Source of the DNA: Kingdonia uniflora
Lineage: Eukaryota > Streptophyta > Magnoliopsida > Ranunculales > Circaeasteraceae
Assembly (NCBI GenBank): GCA_014058105.1
Contig: JACGCM010000155.1
Location: 2,046,001-2,110,000, forward strand
Reading direction: 5' to 3'
Length of the DNA stretch: 64,000 nucleotides
Shown: positions 10,741 to 21,647 of the stretch, in pieces
How positions within the stretch are numbered: the first letter of the stretch is position 1
Layout: every line of letters starts with the position of its first letter
Translations under genes and position numbers: made by a program
Notes under the pieces: generated by a model
Databases searched by the model: none
Told to the model about the DNA's origin: nothing
What the model saw: the letters and a program-made list of their open reading frames with translations, nothing else

Positions 10741-11890
10741 AACCAACTCCACTCATGGAGTCGGTTGAATAAACCCCTTCTGTCCAAGCTCCTTGCTATG
10801 GAGGTGCCTCCAAATTTTCCGATCCCCAAAAATTAGTAAATACCGCAACCCGATCCCCAATCCCACTCACTCAAATTCCAAAAGCTATCACCCTTTAACT
10901 CCACCGGTGACCGCACCTGCGATGTCCGACATTTCCCTATAAGATCTCACATACAACCCTCACTCATCGATGGTATCATAACCTTCCCAGTGGCTTTATT
11001 TGAAGCTTCGAGCAACTATCCCATCTTTTCATCGCCCAATTTTCCTTCAACAAAGACTGAGAGGTCAGAGTCGGTGCCCTCTTCAATTTCTGAAAATCCC
11101 CCAGTGAAACCCGTAAGGCCTTCACCAAGAGGTTCCTCGACGAGTCGCGTAAAGTCAAAAACCTCGACTGTGCGAATATTGTACTCGCGTATTCGAATGC
11201 TTTGCCAGATAACAGCTGTGTTAAAGAGCACCTGGTCCTCCACAAACCTCGAACCCTCGAGGAGATGCTCTCAAAAGTCAATGGCTATATCGACCTTGAG
11301 CACCTCCGCGAATCAAATAAATAGGGGAAGCCTTCGACCACTAACAAAAATAAACCTCGACAAGGCCCTTCTTCTACTCCTACACCCCTGATCGCTCCCG
11401 TCTCATAGGAAACTGAGAGCCACAAACGTCCTCACACTGGCAACAATGCCAAAGCTAAAAAAAAAGACCAAAGCCAGTCCAACCTAGACTTACTGCCCTC
11501 ATCAGCACCCTTCTGCCACAGATCCAGGCAGACCCCATATGGCGTATCCCTTTCCCTATTAAGGTCAAACCATGTGAACCTTACTGCGCCAACCACAAGT
11601 ATAATTGTTACCAGACCAACAAATGCTTCACCCTGCAGCGCTCCCTCGAGATAATACTCAAGATGGGTCGTCTACATCAGTATGTTGCCGACCTTCAGAG
11701 CTACCTCGATGGGTCGTACCTCAAACCTCAACCTGCCCCTTCGGCCGACCCTGCCGAGGTCCACATCTACCAAATTCATTTCATCGAAGTAAATAATATC
11801 GACAGCGGCCATTCCAAAAGCAAGTGCAAGCGTGTCAAAGAATGCTACAAACTCACTTACCATGAGAAGTTGCCCGTCCTCCTGCCATAA
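10741..11890 (+). pseudogene. gag of element B (5' part missing)
   Basis: It resumes in mid-gag with HSWSRLNKPLLSKLLAMEVPPNFPIPK, the equivalent of SWSRLNNPICSKILAIEIPPNF in element A. The capsid part (SNYPIFSSPNFPSTKTERSE ... FTRLVEEP-type region) is frameshifted. Near 11580 a CANHKYNCYQTNKCFTLQRS segment resembles the Cys/His end of Tat gags, followed by MGRLHQYVADLQSYLDG and a final YKLTYHEKLPVLLP with TAA near 11888. Confidence 0.75.
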
Positions 11891-12405
11891 TCAAGCCTTT
11901 GTCCTCGACCCGAAGGCATCTCTTTCATCGACTGCGATACATCGCATGTTTGTTTTCCCTATTTCGACCCTTTAGTCATCATGATTAAGGTTGAACACCT
12001 CGTTCTCCATACCATGCTTATCGATACAGGAAGTACAGCCGATGTACTTTTCCTTCAGACCGTCCAAGCCATGAACAAAATAGACCTCATCACTGCAGCC
12101 AATGTCGAACTAAAAGGCTTTAATGGAGACACAGAAGTTATTGTTGGTCGAATAAGCCTTCCAGTTACCACCGGCCCTGTCACACTTCAAACCAGCTTAC
12201 TTGTCATCGACAAGAAGTCCGAATACCTCGGTATCCTCGGGCGCGATTGGCTCCATGTCATGCATGTCATACCTTCGACCTATTATCAGACCCTTCATTT
12301 CACTACCCCCAGCGGTACATGGAATTTAAAAGGCTCTCAACGCCTCGCCCGTTCATGTGAGCATCCGGAGATCGATCAGACCCGGAAACTTGTCAGACCC
12401 CCATA
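11891..12405 (+). pseudogene. Aspartic protease domain of element B
   Basis: Contains FIDCDTSHVCFPYFDPLVI, then HTMLIDTGSTADVLFLQTVQ with an intact DTG triad, a KGFNGDTEVIVGRISLPV strand, and YLGILGRDWLHVMHVIPSTY. About 140 codons from 11981 are free of stops, making this the best preserved domain of the element. It cleaves the gag-pol polyprotein in active relatives. Confidence 0.85.
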
Positions 12406-12479
12406 GTAATCACTGTCTTTCTCTATACCCATACCTTCGACATCTACCATTTCACCTATCGAACCCACTGTCTATATCA

Positions 12480-13552
12480 AACTCGACGGTCCTAGTCGAG
12501 GTACATTCATTAAAACCTTTCTAGATGAGGCAGAACACCTCGAACTTACAGACCTGCTTTGAGCAAACAAAGACGTCTTCGCATGGACATTTCAGAAGAT
12601 GTCTGGTGTCGACCCCAATTAGGCATTCCACCGCCTCGACCTCATCCCCCATTCCACAGCAGTAAAACAGAAGAAGCGTACCTTGGCATCAACACTTCGA
12701 GAAGCAGTAAACCTCGAAGTATACAAACTTATAGCCGCGGGTTTCATCAAAGAAGTCAAATATGCTGATTGGATATCCAATATAGTTGCAGTTCTAAAAA
12801 AGAACGGCAAGATCAGAATCCGCATCTACTTCACCGACCTCAACAAACACACACCAAAGGAAAACTTCCCCCTCTCCATCATTTCAATACTCCTCGATGC
12901 TACTGCTGGACACGAGTGCCTGCCAATGATGGACGCAGCTTCGGGTTATAATCAGGTACCCCTCCTCCTTGAGGATCAACTTAAAACTTCTTTCATCACT
13001 GAACAAGGCCTTTACTATTTTAATATCATGCCCTTTGACCTTAAAAATGGCGATGCCACCTACCAACGCCATGTTACAACTATGTTTAAAAACCCTTGCT
13101 TGGCAAGTCGGTCGAAGTTTACATCGACGACATGTTATGCAAGAATTGCCAAAAACAGAGCCACATCGAGGACCTAACCAAAGTCTTTTCGATACTTTGA
13201 ACATACAACATGAAGCTTAACCCAGACAAATGCCAGTTTGGTGCTTTGTTTGGCAATTTTTTAGACCATCTTATCAACAAACGAGATATCGAGATCGACC
13301 CTACCCATATCCGAGCCCTCATCGACATTCCTTCGCCCTGAACCATAAAAGATGTCCAAAAAGTGACTGGTAAAATAGCGGCCCTCAGCCGTTTCATTTC
13401 TAAATCCTCAGACAGTTGTGTTTGGCTCTTTTCTCTCTTACGCGACCAAGGCATTCACAAAGCTAAAAAGAAAAACAACCTTGAGATTAATTGGACACCC
13501 GACTGTGAACAGGCCTTCCTCGAACTCAAAACATACCTTGGTTGACCACCCA
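12480..13552 (+). pseudogene. Reverse transcriptase domain of element B
   Basis: Reads REAVNLEVYKLIAAGFIKEV, KKNGKIRIRIYFTDLNKHTP, MMDAASGYNQVPLLLEDQLK, FITEQGLYYFNIMPFDLKNG, then (in another frame) VEVYIDDMLCK at about 13115. The thumb follows at 13200-13545 (NPDKCQFGALFG, KRDIEIDPTHIRAL). Compared with element A, the FDLKNGDATYQRH palm carries an Asp where A has Gly. A frameshift lies just before YIDDM. Confidence 0.85.
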
Positions 13553-13990
13553 TCATCAATACCTCTGTCGAAGGCAAAGCACTTTCCTTATACCTCGCGG
13601 TTACCGATACCACTATCAGTTCAGTCCTCATTCAACTCAAATCAAACATTGAGAAATCTGTATATTTTACCAGCAAAACCCTGGCACCTGCAGAAACTTG
13701 ATACATGAAACTTGAGCATTTGATCTTCACCCACGTCTATTCTTCCCACAAACTCAAACCATATTTTCAAGCTCACCCCATCAGTGTTATAACGAGTTAT
13801 CCCCTTCAAGAAGTACTAAACAAGAAAGAGAAATCTAGACAAGTACAACAGTAGTTTGTTTATCTTGGCAAACACGACATCACATTTGAGAAGCAGGTAT
13901 CCCAAAAAGGCCAAACAATCACCAATTTCCTTGTAAACTTCCCGGTTGAAGATGATCTACTAGAAGACCAGCCTGAACCAACGGATCCTT
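13553..13990 (+). pseudogene. Gypsy RNase H domain of element B
   Basis: EGKALSLYLAVTDTTISSVL, SVYFTSKTLAPAET, then KLEHLIFTHVYSSHKLKPYF and ITSYPLQEVLNKKEKSR, with in-frame stops near 13700 and 13850. It directly continues the RT. Confidence 0.7.
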
Positions 13991-14470
13991 GAAACCCTAG
14001 CACAGGCTAGCGTCTATTCACAGACAGATCTGCTAGACCTAACAGTTCAGGGATCGGTATCGTCTTGGTCACACCAACCAATGATCAAATTGAAAAGGCA
14101 GTTAAGTTAAACTTTAAATGCCCCAACAACGAGGCTGAGTATGAAGCTTTGTTCCATGGTCTCGACCTCGGCATCCCAAAACTTATAGTTTTCATAGATT
14201 TCCAACTCAATCAACGACAGTACTCCGACGAAAATCAAACCAACGGTCGCATGGCTGAATATTTTGTCCTCGTCCTCCAGCGCATGGACCGCTTCCCTAA
14301 AAAATCTTCTATTACACACTACCCTCGAGGTAAAAATAGACAAACAGATGCCCTTGCCTACATAGCAGCTATGATAGGCCAATCCGAATCCCAAACTCTC
14401 CATATCGAAGTACTCGAGCGCCTAAGTATCGACCAGAAGGAAGTCAATGCCATTAATACTAAGGGTGAGA
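13991..14470 (+). pseudogene. Second, plant-type RNase H domain of element B
   Basis: RLFTDRSARPNSSGIGIVLV, PNNEAEYEALFHGLDLGIPK, VFIDFQLNQRQYSDENQTNG and THYPRGKNRQTDALAYIAAM. This is the additional RNase H typical of Tat elements. The TDGSA motif kept in element A reads TDRSA here, but the first Asp and the Glu of NEAEYEAL remain. Confidence 0.8.
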
Positions 14471-15780
14471 GTCTCGATCCAGACGACTGGCGAACACCAT
14501 TCCTCGATTACTTCAACAATGTTATCCTTCCTGGCGATCCCAAGGGCAAACGGTCGTTATTAGAAAACTGCCGCAGATACACCATCCTCAAACGCGAGTT
14601 ACATCGCATATCCTCAAATGGTGTCTCCTTCCATGCATTTATCAAAACGAAGCCTCTTCAATCCTTGCTGAACTCTACGAAGGAACTTGCGGTGCTCATA
14701 CCGCTGGTCGATTTATGGCCCTTCGAGCCATCTATCAAGTTTTATTCTGACCCAATATTAAAAAGTAAGCTGAAAAATACGCCAAACAAAAAGCAAGCTG
14801 AAGAATACGCCAAACACTATGACAAATGCCAACGTCACGCATACGACATCCATAGCCCTTCGCATGACCTCTATTTTAGCCAAGTCTCTTGGCCATTCAA
14901 ACGGCGGGCCATCAATCTCATAGGACCCTTCCCCAAAGTATCTGGTAGCCGAAAGAACATCCTTGTTGCCACAGACTATTGCACCAAATGGGTCGAAGCC
15001 GTACCTCTGCGTTGAACCAGAGAAGAAGAAGTCATAAAATTCCTATGGGAAAACATCATCACATGCTTCGGATGCCCTCATATGATTCGATGTGACAACG
15101 GTCTACAGTTTGTTGGAAGCAAAGTTAGAAATTTCTTGAAGAAATATAACATCATCCTCTCACCCTCAACACCTTACTACCCTCAAGGGAATGGTCTGGT
15201 CGAAGCAATCAACAAAACCATAGTCAACAGTCTTAAGAAGCGTGTCGATGTAAAGAAAAGACGATGGGTTCAGGAATTACAGCATGTCATCTGGGCCTAT
15301 CGAATAATACCAAGAAAAGCAACGAGTTGCACTCCTTTCTTTCTAGCCTAGTACTGAAGCAGTACTCCCTACTCAATTCGAAGTACCCACATGAGATCCC
15401 AACGTCCCGGAAGAAGACAATGAGTTTGAACTCGGATGCAACATGCTATGGATCAACGAAACCAGAAACTGAGCCATCGCCAACCTTAGCCGTTACCATC
15501 TATCATTCCAGAAGTCATACAATAAGAGAGTTCGACCACGAAGTTTTAATATCGGAGATCTTGTACTTCGACGTGTCACACAATCCTCGAAGCCTCAGAA
15601 TGCCGGTAAACTAGCCGAATCCTGAGAATGACCTTATGTCGTATATGATAAAACTGACAAGGGTATATTACCTCATGACAGAAGACGAAGAGCCTCTACC
15701 AAATCCATAGAATATAATGCAGCTAGTCTCATACAATAGGCTACGACCTCAACCTTGTTCACCTGAAGTAAACACAGAAT
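14471..15780 (+). pseudogene. Integrase domain of element B
   Basis: Core residues are visible: Asp in RAINLIGPFPKVSGSR (N replaces the usual D in the AIDLIGP motif), Asp in MIRCDNGLQFVGSKVRNFL, and Glu in YYPQGNGLVEAINKTIVNSL. The H2C2 finger at about 14640-14720 is frameshifted. Later parts (YNKRVRPRSFNIGDLVL-like, about 15520) are in a shifted frame. The Asp-to-Asn change alone would abolish catalysis. Confidence 0.83.
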
Positions 15781-15829
15781 AATCAATAAACAGTTTTTTC
15801 TATCCGCACTTCGTCTCCTATTTTCCAGT

Positions 15830-16440
15830 GAATTTCTTGGTTTACTCTAAGTATCATGTCAACCCTCGACCCGACTGATACTTGGGGGCGACCTTGGAAT
15901 TTTTTAAGTCTCCAATATTCGAGCAAACTCGAGGAGCACAAATGGTTGAGAGACCAGACCCTCGGGAATGTATTAGGGGCGAATACGTTCTACTTCGATC
16001 AGGCTCAGGCCTTCGAAGTCCAGTAAATTTCTTGGTTTACCCCATGTATCATGTCAACCCTTCGACCCGACTGATACTTAGGGGCGGCCTTAAAAAAATT
16101 TGCCTCCAATATTTGAGCAAACTCGAGGGACACGAATGGTCGAGAGACCGGAAGATCCTTAGGAATGCATTGGGGGCAAACACGTTCTACTTCGATCAGG
16201 CTCAGGCCTTCAAAGTTCAGTGAGTTTCCTGGTTTACCCTAGTTATCATGTCAACCCTTTGACCCGACTGATACTTGGGGGCGACCTTGAAATTTTTTAA
16301 GTCTCTAATATTCGAGCAAACTCGAGGGGTACGAATGGTCGAGAGACTGGACCCTCGAGAATGCATTGGGGGTTACCATGTTCTACTCCGACCAGACTCA
16401 AGCTTTTAGAGTCCAATAAATCCCATGAACTCTCGACTGA
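15830..16440. repeat. Tandem repeat of about 196 bp downstream of integrase (element B)
   Basis: GGTTTAC(C/T)C anchors at 15839, 16034 and 16231 give periods of 195 and 197 bp, with a fourth partial unit ending near 16440. Units contain GACCCGACTGATACTTGGGGG and CGAGCAAACTCGAGG, the reverse complement of the array at 2860-3610. Confidence 0.9.
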
Positions 16441-16801
16441 TACTAGGGAAATCATCTCAAGTTCTTCACAGTTTGATCATTCTTCAAACACTCTATACTT
16501 ACAACATAAGCAGATAACAAGTATACAGGAATATCAACAAGACATTTTAGCACAACATATATCAGAGAATCAGGTTCAACACAAATCAATTCAAATCAAG
16601 TTCAGAGCATATATCAAGAATTTAGCACAACATTTCAGTACAAATCAAGTTAACACAAACCAGTCTCAGTACAGTCTTCATCAACAATTCCAAACAATTA
16701 CAAGTTCAAAGATCAAGTGCAAAGCAAGCTCAACATTGTTCACATATTACAAGCCTATAAAAAGATCAAAAAAACCAGTTTGGCATGACCAGTACAATAC
16801 A
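16441..16801. other. CAA-rich spacer of element B
   Basis: A/C-rich noncoding stretch with words such as CAACAAGAC and TTCAACACAAATC. It is the counterpart of 2471-2859. No supported gene. Confidence 0.4.
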
Positions 16802-18976
16802 TCATATCGGAGTGGCAACACCATCGCCTCCTCCAGTTTCCTCTTCGCCAATAACTTCAGCGCCCTCAGTCGAAGGGTTTGACCCATCAGCACTCACGAC
16901 CCTTTTGGTTATAGTAGCAGCAACAACTATGTCTATCACTGGAGTCTATGCGCCATCACCCACTCTTGCACCCATACCAGCAACATCTACTTCTGCCACC
17001 TCCGCCCGAACAGTATCGTCAACAACAGGATTATACCTTGGATTCATGGGCAAGCGTTGAAAAGTTTCAGGATCATACCCCAAATCTTCGATGAACTCCT
17101 TGAGCAGGACATTAGTCTCACATTCTTCGTCAAACTATCCTTGGAAGGTCTTCTTCTGCTTTGTAATAACCTTATCCTTCTCAACCAGTTTTGCCTCTAA
17201 CACCCGCATATGATTGTAACGCTGAGTTTCAAGTCTCCTCCCACATTCATCCTTGATAGTCCACAGATCTCACCTCAAAATGCTAATTTTTGAAACCAGC
17301 GACGCTTCGGTCCCCCGAGCAAGCTCCAGATTGTCCATAGCCTGTTTTAACTTCCTTATTTCTACTTTTTGCGCCTTGCTGAAAGCCTGCGCCCAAGCAT
17401 CTATCTGCTAGAATATTCGAGCCGCTAGTATCTCTCAAAGTATGGTGTAATTAAGAAAATTTCATAATTTTACAAAAAATAAGCAGTTACCTGATACATA
17501 CTCTTCTTCATCCGCCTCGAAGCTTCGTCTGGATCAGTGCCACAGAGTTCCGCCATCAAAGCAGCCTTAGCCCGAGCCTGCTTCTCTCATTTGGACGTGG
17601 TCAGTTCTTCATCCATATCTTCTGCATCATCCTCCTCCAGTGCTCTACGCCTCTTCCGCTGAGGTCCCTTTGGCTGTTGTACCTTTGGAGATTCGGGAAA
17701 GACCTTGCCCTTCCCTTTCTCAGCCTATGTCGATGCCTGCCTTGGCCTCTGTTTCAAAGTATCATAAACTACTTCGGGCACTGGCGCTGCCTGCTTTGGT
17801 GCATGTTGCCCCTTTGGAACATACTTTACCTTCCTTGTTAATCTCTCTTTTTCCATGCCTTCGACACCTCTCTTTTACGATGGCTTCGGCATAACGGGTA
17901 CATTTCGAAGTAGGGAATCTATCCTTTTCTGCCATTTCCTCTTTATACCAAGCTTCTTGAATACTGAGTTCACCAACTCCTCGTCTGAGTCGATTAAGGC
18001 CTCAATATAATCCCTCGGATTTGCCCAAGTTTGGATAGTAGGGCTTGCAGAACAAACATAGACACATTTATCAGCCTATTCGATCAATACGTCAAAAGAA
18101 ATCTTTGACAGACAACTTACTTGGATTATAGACTTTATGTTGTAACCTATAAGGGTCCTCTCATTCGACATTCTCATAACTACCCCATACTATAACTAAG
18201 TCTTTATCCCATCCTCGATCCGTCGAGAACATATCAAACAACCAGGGCTTATCTGCATGACACTGGATGTGATACGTGCCTACCTTCTGGTTTGCTTTCC
18301 GTTAGTAGAATGATACAATATCGTACCATTCGATCAAGCTCCTTCCCTTACTCCCCAATTTTATATTCATGCCCTCGATTACCTTCATCATTTCGTAAAA
18401 GTTCTCATTTATCTGACACGGGGAAACTTCCCAAAAGTTTAACACCTCCTTCACCAGCCTTCGAAGGGGTAACTGCATCCCTAGCCGAATTTGGCCTCTG
18501 AATACCATAATACCTTCTTGAGGTTCCGACTGGAAGTTGTACCCTGACCCCACAACATATAATATCACCCCTACCTTCGACAACTCAAATTTAGCCACAA
18601 ATCGATCGAGTCTCTGCTTTTCTCTAGACGAGACAGAACCAATAGCCTCATCTAAATCAGTTAATTTCTCACTATGATCACTTTACCCCCTCTCTCCTTT
18701 TTCATCACTTGAAGGCTCAACACTACCTTCGTATCTCTCTCTTTCTCCTCCCACCATCTCTTCCTCATCACTCTCCTCGATCACTACTGTCCTACAACGT
18801 CTACTACTTGAAACCCCAATTTCAGGAACCACCACTGCTAATGGGACATCTTTTGCAATATCTAGTTCTTCTACATCGCTGCCCTCATCTACTGGAGCAC
18901 GACCAGACACACTGGCCTCATTTACTTCAATTTCCTCGTCTATTAACCTCAGTCTCGAAGATGGACGGGTACGCAT
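16802..18976 (-). pseudogene. Antisense multi-exon gene of element B with PF04195-like domain
   Basis: Minus-strand gene opposite to gag-pol. From ATG 18976: acidic/Ser-rich N-terminus (IDEEIEVNEASVSG ... EESDEEEM), one in-frame TAA at 18683, then the domain FRGQIRLGMQLPLRRLVKEV-LNFWEVSPCQINENF, matching the 'putative gypsy type transposon' family (PF04195). A stop follows at 18302. Later exons carry WANPRDYIEALIDSDEELVN, a basic QRKRRRALEED stretch, a coiled coil (KQAMDNLELARGTEASLVSK) and a C-terminus FIEDLGYDPETFQRLP, ending TGA at 16802-16804. GT..AG-like introns lie near 17430-17490 and 18060-18120. The family exists as antisense ORFs of Tat elements; its function is unresolved. The basic stretch suggests a nuclear protein. 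Confidence 0.72.
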
Positions 18977-19426
18977 CTTATCCTACAGAATAAGAGGCAC
19001 ACAATCAGATCGATATACTCGATTATTATGTGTCAATTAATCATATTTTACCTACCCTCTCTAACTCATACTATCATAGTCGAATGCTCGACCATAACCT
19101 CTGCTACACCATCAATACCCTCAAAACCCCAAAAGACTTGACCCACAGATACATATTTTCCCTCGGCCCTCGATCATATCATCACAACTATAAACCCTAG
19201 CAGACTCTGCACTACTATGTACCTAACATACAGAAACAGAAGATGAAGCAACAAGACAGAAGTAAGAAGAACATACTTATTTGTGCAAAGTACCTCTCCT
19301 TCCCTTCAGCAATTCAGACGATCCCATAGCAACTACAAAGCTCTATAGAACAATGGTGTATGTTTCTCTTTCTCTCACTCTCTGGCTTTTCTATAAGTGG
19401 GTAAATGTGAATAGTAATAATTCCCT
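18977..19426 (-). other. Leader and likely first intron of B's antisense gene
   Basis: Between the TATA-like box and the ATG at 18976 the minus strand has a short GAGAGTGAGAGAAAGAG leader, a first ATG at about 19328 with a 17-codon frame ending before GTATGT, and an acceptor CTGTAG at 18983-18988. I read this as a short first exon plus intron; the exact junction is uncertain. Confidence 0.4.
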
Positions 19427-19437
19427 TACACTATATA
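19427..19437 (-). promoter_or_regulatory. TATA box of B's antisense gene
   Basis: The minus strand reads TATATATATAGTG, about 100 bp before the first ATG of the antisense leader. It is positionally conserved with 1225-1240 in element A. Confidence 0.5.
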
Positions 19438-20113
19438 TATACCTTCTCAGAATACCAAAAACTGCCTCAATTTCCAAAACCACTATCATTACCACTACCC
19501 CTGTTTTTCGGCTGAGATGTGTTTTGTCCACTTTACCCTCCATTACCCGCACGTGCGCGTCCCACACTTACATTTACAAAACCCTTTATATCATCTAAGT
19601 CAAACCTTCTGGTCCCTGCTTGAAGCTGTCAAATCAGATCCTTATATCAAATTAACCTTTTCTCGTAAATCAAGGAAAAAACATGATGACCTGTAAGGCA
19701 CTCTCCCCCAGGAATAGTACTGTTCTGACATGCCAGCTGTCTGGCTGTTAGCTTATCCAGTCGAAGCCAACAAACCTTTGAAATACCCTCCTCTTGTACG
19801 CGAGTAATCATCTATATCGTGTCTCAACATTCATCCAGAAACAACCTGGTACTCAATTTCAAAGTGTGCCAATAATTCCATTGCTTTCATGTTCGACATT
19901 CGGCAAGATGTTTTTCGCGCCTAAATTACCCTCGAATATTATATTTGTCCTACTCACAAGAAATCCAATATTTTACTTCGACAGTGATCTTATAAATTTC
20001 CAATTTCATTCGGGCAGGTGACCTTACACAAAACACAGAACAAAACAGTCAAGATCAACAAAAAAAAAATACAAACATCTCTACCGTCTTATTTTTTCAC
20101 AATAGAGAAGCCC

Positions 20114-20451
20114 TTATTTACAGACGGGACGCTCCTCACAGACCCCATCCTCACCGTCATCCTTGTCCACCTTTTCTTCAGCTAGAGACTCTAGCAAGGC
20201 CAACTGGTTGCTGGGGATCGGGCCCATCCTTTGTAATACCCCACACCAGTACGTATAGGGAATCGCACTAATGGGTTCCCCTGGCCCCACTTTAAACAAG
20301 TCCGCATAGCCCAATCCATACCTCGATCGCCAAAATACCTCTGCTTCAGTTCGAGTATCTTCTCCCATATAGGGATGACCTTTGCCGCCACCCAGTTCTG
20401 GTACTTGGTGTTAGGAGTATTTATGTTGCTTTGGGACGAAGACGCAGACAT
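20114..20451 (-). pseudogene. Short antisense ORF, second copy in element B (frameshifted)
   Basis: ATG at 20451 opens MSASSSQSNINTPNTKYQNW, then LELKQRYFGDRGMDWAM. After a frameshift near 20320 the reading continues DLFKVGPGEPISAIPYTYWC, GVLQRMGPI and an acidic tail (EEKVDKDDGEDG) to a stop at 20114. The shared core with the copy at 21118-21390 is FGDxxxDWxM...(E)xISxxxYxYxxGxLQ. It has its own TATA box about 50 bp upstream. Unknown function; no known domain recognised. Confidence 0.6.
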
Positions 20452-20500
20452 CCTGCTCGGAGAAGAAGGAACAGATGTGTGAAGTTCTCCCAAAACCACC

Positions 20501-20510
20501 CTATTTATAC
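20501..20510 (-). promoter_or_regulatory. TATA box of short antisense ORF (20451)
   Basis: GTATAAATAG on the minus strand, about 50-60 bp before the ATG, with a CT-rich leader in between. Confidence 0.55.
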
Positions 20511-21117
20511 TAGAAGGCAGGTACATTTAACCCCTCCTTAATCAGAACCGCATTAATGACAGTCTTTAAACGTTTACCTCAGAATCTCAACAGTCAAATC
20601 TTTCCAAATTCCCAGACTCAACCGTTTCATCAAAATGCGCACCCAACACTTATTTTCAAGATTTTACAATCGACACATCCCTAGCCTCGAACCCTCGACC
20701 CCTCTATGATTTCTCCCACAACATTTCCAACGTTTACATCGGGCTTCGATAACTATAGCAATTCGAAGTACTTTCCCCCCGAAGGTAACCGTTTTTACTT
20801 GTTAAACATTCGAAGATATATGTTCGATACCACACCTACAATCTATTCGCCTACCATATTTAGCAGATACAAAACGAGTCATTCAAAAATCTGCAATTTC
20901 AATACCGGTTACTCTTATTACATTGCTTCAAACTACAAAAGAAAGAGGAGACCTCCAAGTACAGTCATTCAAAAATCTACAGGCACCGGTAACAAGAACA
21001 ACAGAAACAGAAAATTACAGTCATACAAAGAATTAACAAAAAACCCACCACCACCCTGCCACCACCTTATGAAGAACTCGCCCTATTTTCAGATGGACCA
21101 GCTCTCCCCGCCGAGCC
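20511..21117. other. Spacer between the two short antisense ORFs of B
   Basis: AC-rich sequence; no gene, structured repeat or promoter could be supported beyond the boxes listed. Confidence 0.35.
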
Positions 21118-21390
21118 CTACTCATCTTCCAGTAACTGATCTTCTGCCGACAGGAAGAGGTAACGTTCTTCAGGCGCAGAAAATTTTTGTTGCAGCATTC
21201 CCCACAGATAGGCATATGAGTGCCCACTGATCCGCTCCCCAAGCTCTACTTCCACCAAGTCAAGCATATCCCAATCAAGCTCATTGTCACCGAAGAACTT
21301 CAACTTCAACTCAGCACTTTTTTGCCCTATGCGACGATCCCTAGCAAATCCCATTCTTTGTTGATAATGAGTATTCGGAGTAGTATCCAT
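21118..21390 (-). CDS. Short antisense ORF, first copy in element B (90 aa, open)
   Basis: An uninterrupted 90-residue frame from ATG 21390 to stop at 21118, between B's polypurine tract/3' LTR and the rest of the antisense region. Visible features: a basic N-terminal part (RDRRIGQKSAELKLKFFGD), aromatic core (ELDWDMLDLVEV, GHSYAYLWGMLQQ), and acidic C-terminus (LSAEDQLLEDE). No signal peptide or membrane segment. It is the best preserved member of a family with copies at 22-339, 20114-20451, 57406-57721 and 60654-60983. A TATA box sits about 75 bp upstream. I do not recognise the family and give no function. Confidence 0.6.
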   Translation of the reverse strand: MDTTPNTHYQQRMGFARDRRIGQKSAELKLKFFGDNELDWDMLDLVEVELGERISGHSYAYLWGMLQQKFSAPEERYLFLSAEDQLLEDE

Positions 21391-21460
21391 GAGTTTTTTT
21401 ACAGAAAGTAGAAGAAGAGAATGAAGACGAAGAGTGTACAGTATTTACCCCTCATAACCC

Positions 21461-21470
21461 ATATTTATAC
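21461..21470 (-). promoter_or_regulatory. TATA box of short antisense ORF (21390)
   Basis: GTATAAATAT on the minus strand, about 75 bp upstream of the ATG; the leader is rich in TTCTTCTTC-type words. Confidence 0.55.
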
Positions 21471-21633
21471 ACTGATTAACCTCTTTTATTACCCCATAAT
21501 CACCACAACTCCTTAACTACCTTCCTTTATTACCCCCCTCGGAATTCCAACAAGTCACAATCAACCTTCCAACTTCCAATAAACAACAGTCTTTCTCAAC
21601 AAACACCTCTACACCTATTTTCGAGGTCTCTGC

Positions 21634-21647
21634 TGAGAAGGGGTAAA
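21634..21647 (+). other. Polypurine tract of element B
   Basis: GAGAAGGGGTAAA immediately precedes the TG that opens the 3' LTR, as expected for plus-strand priming. Confidence 0.65.
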
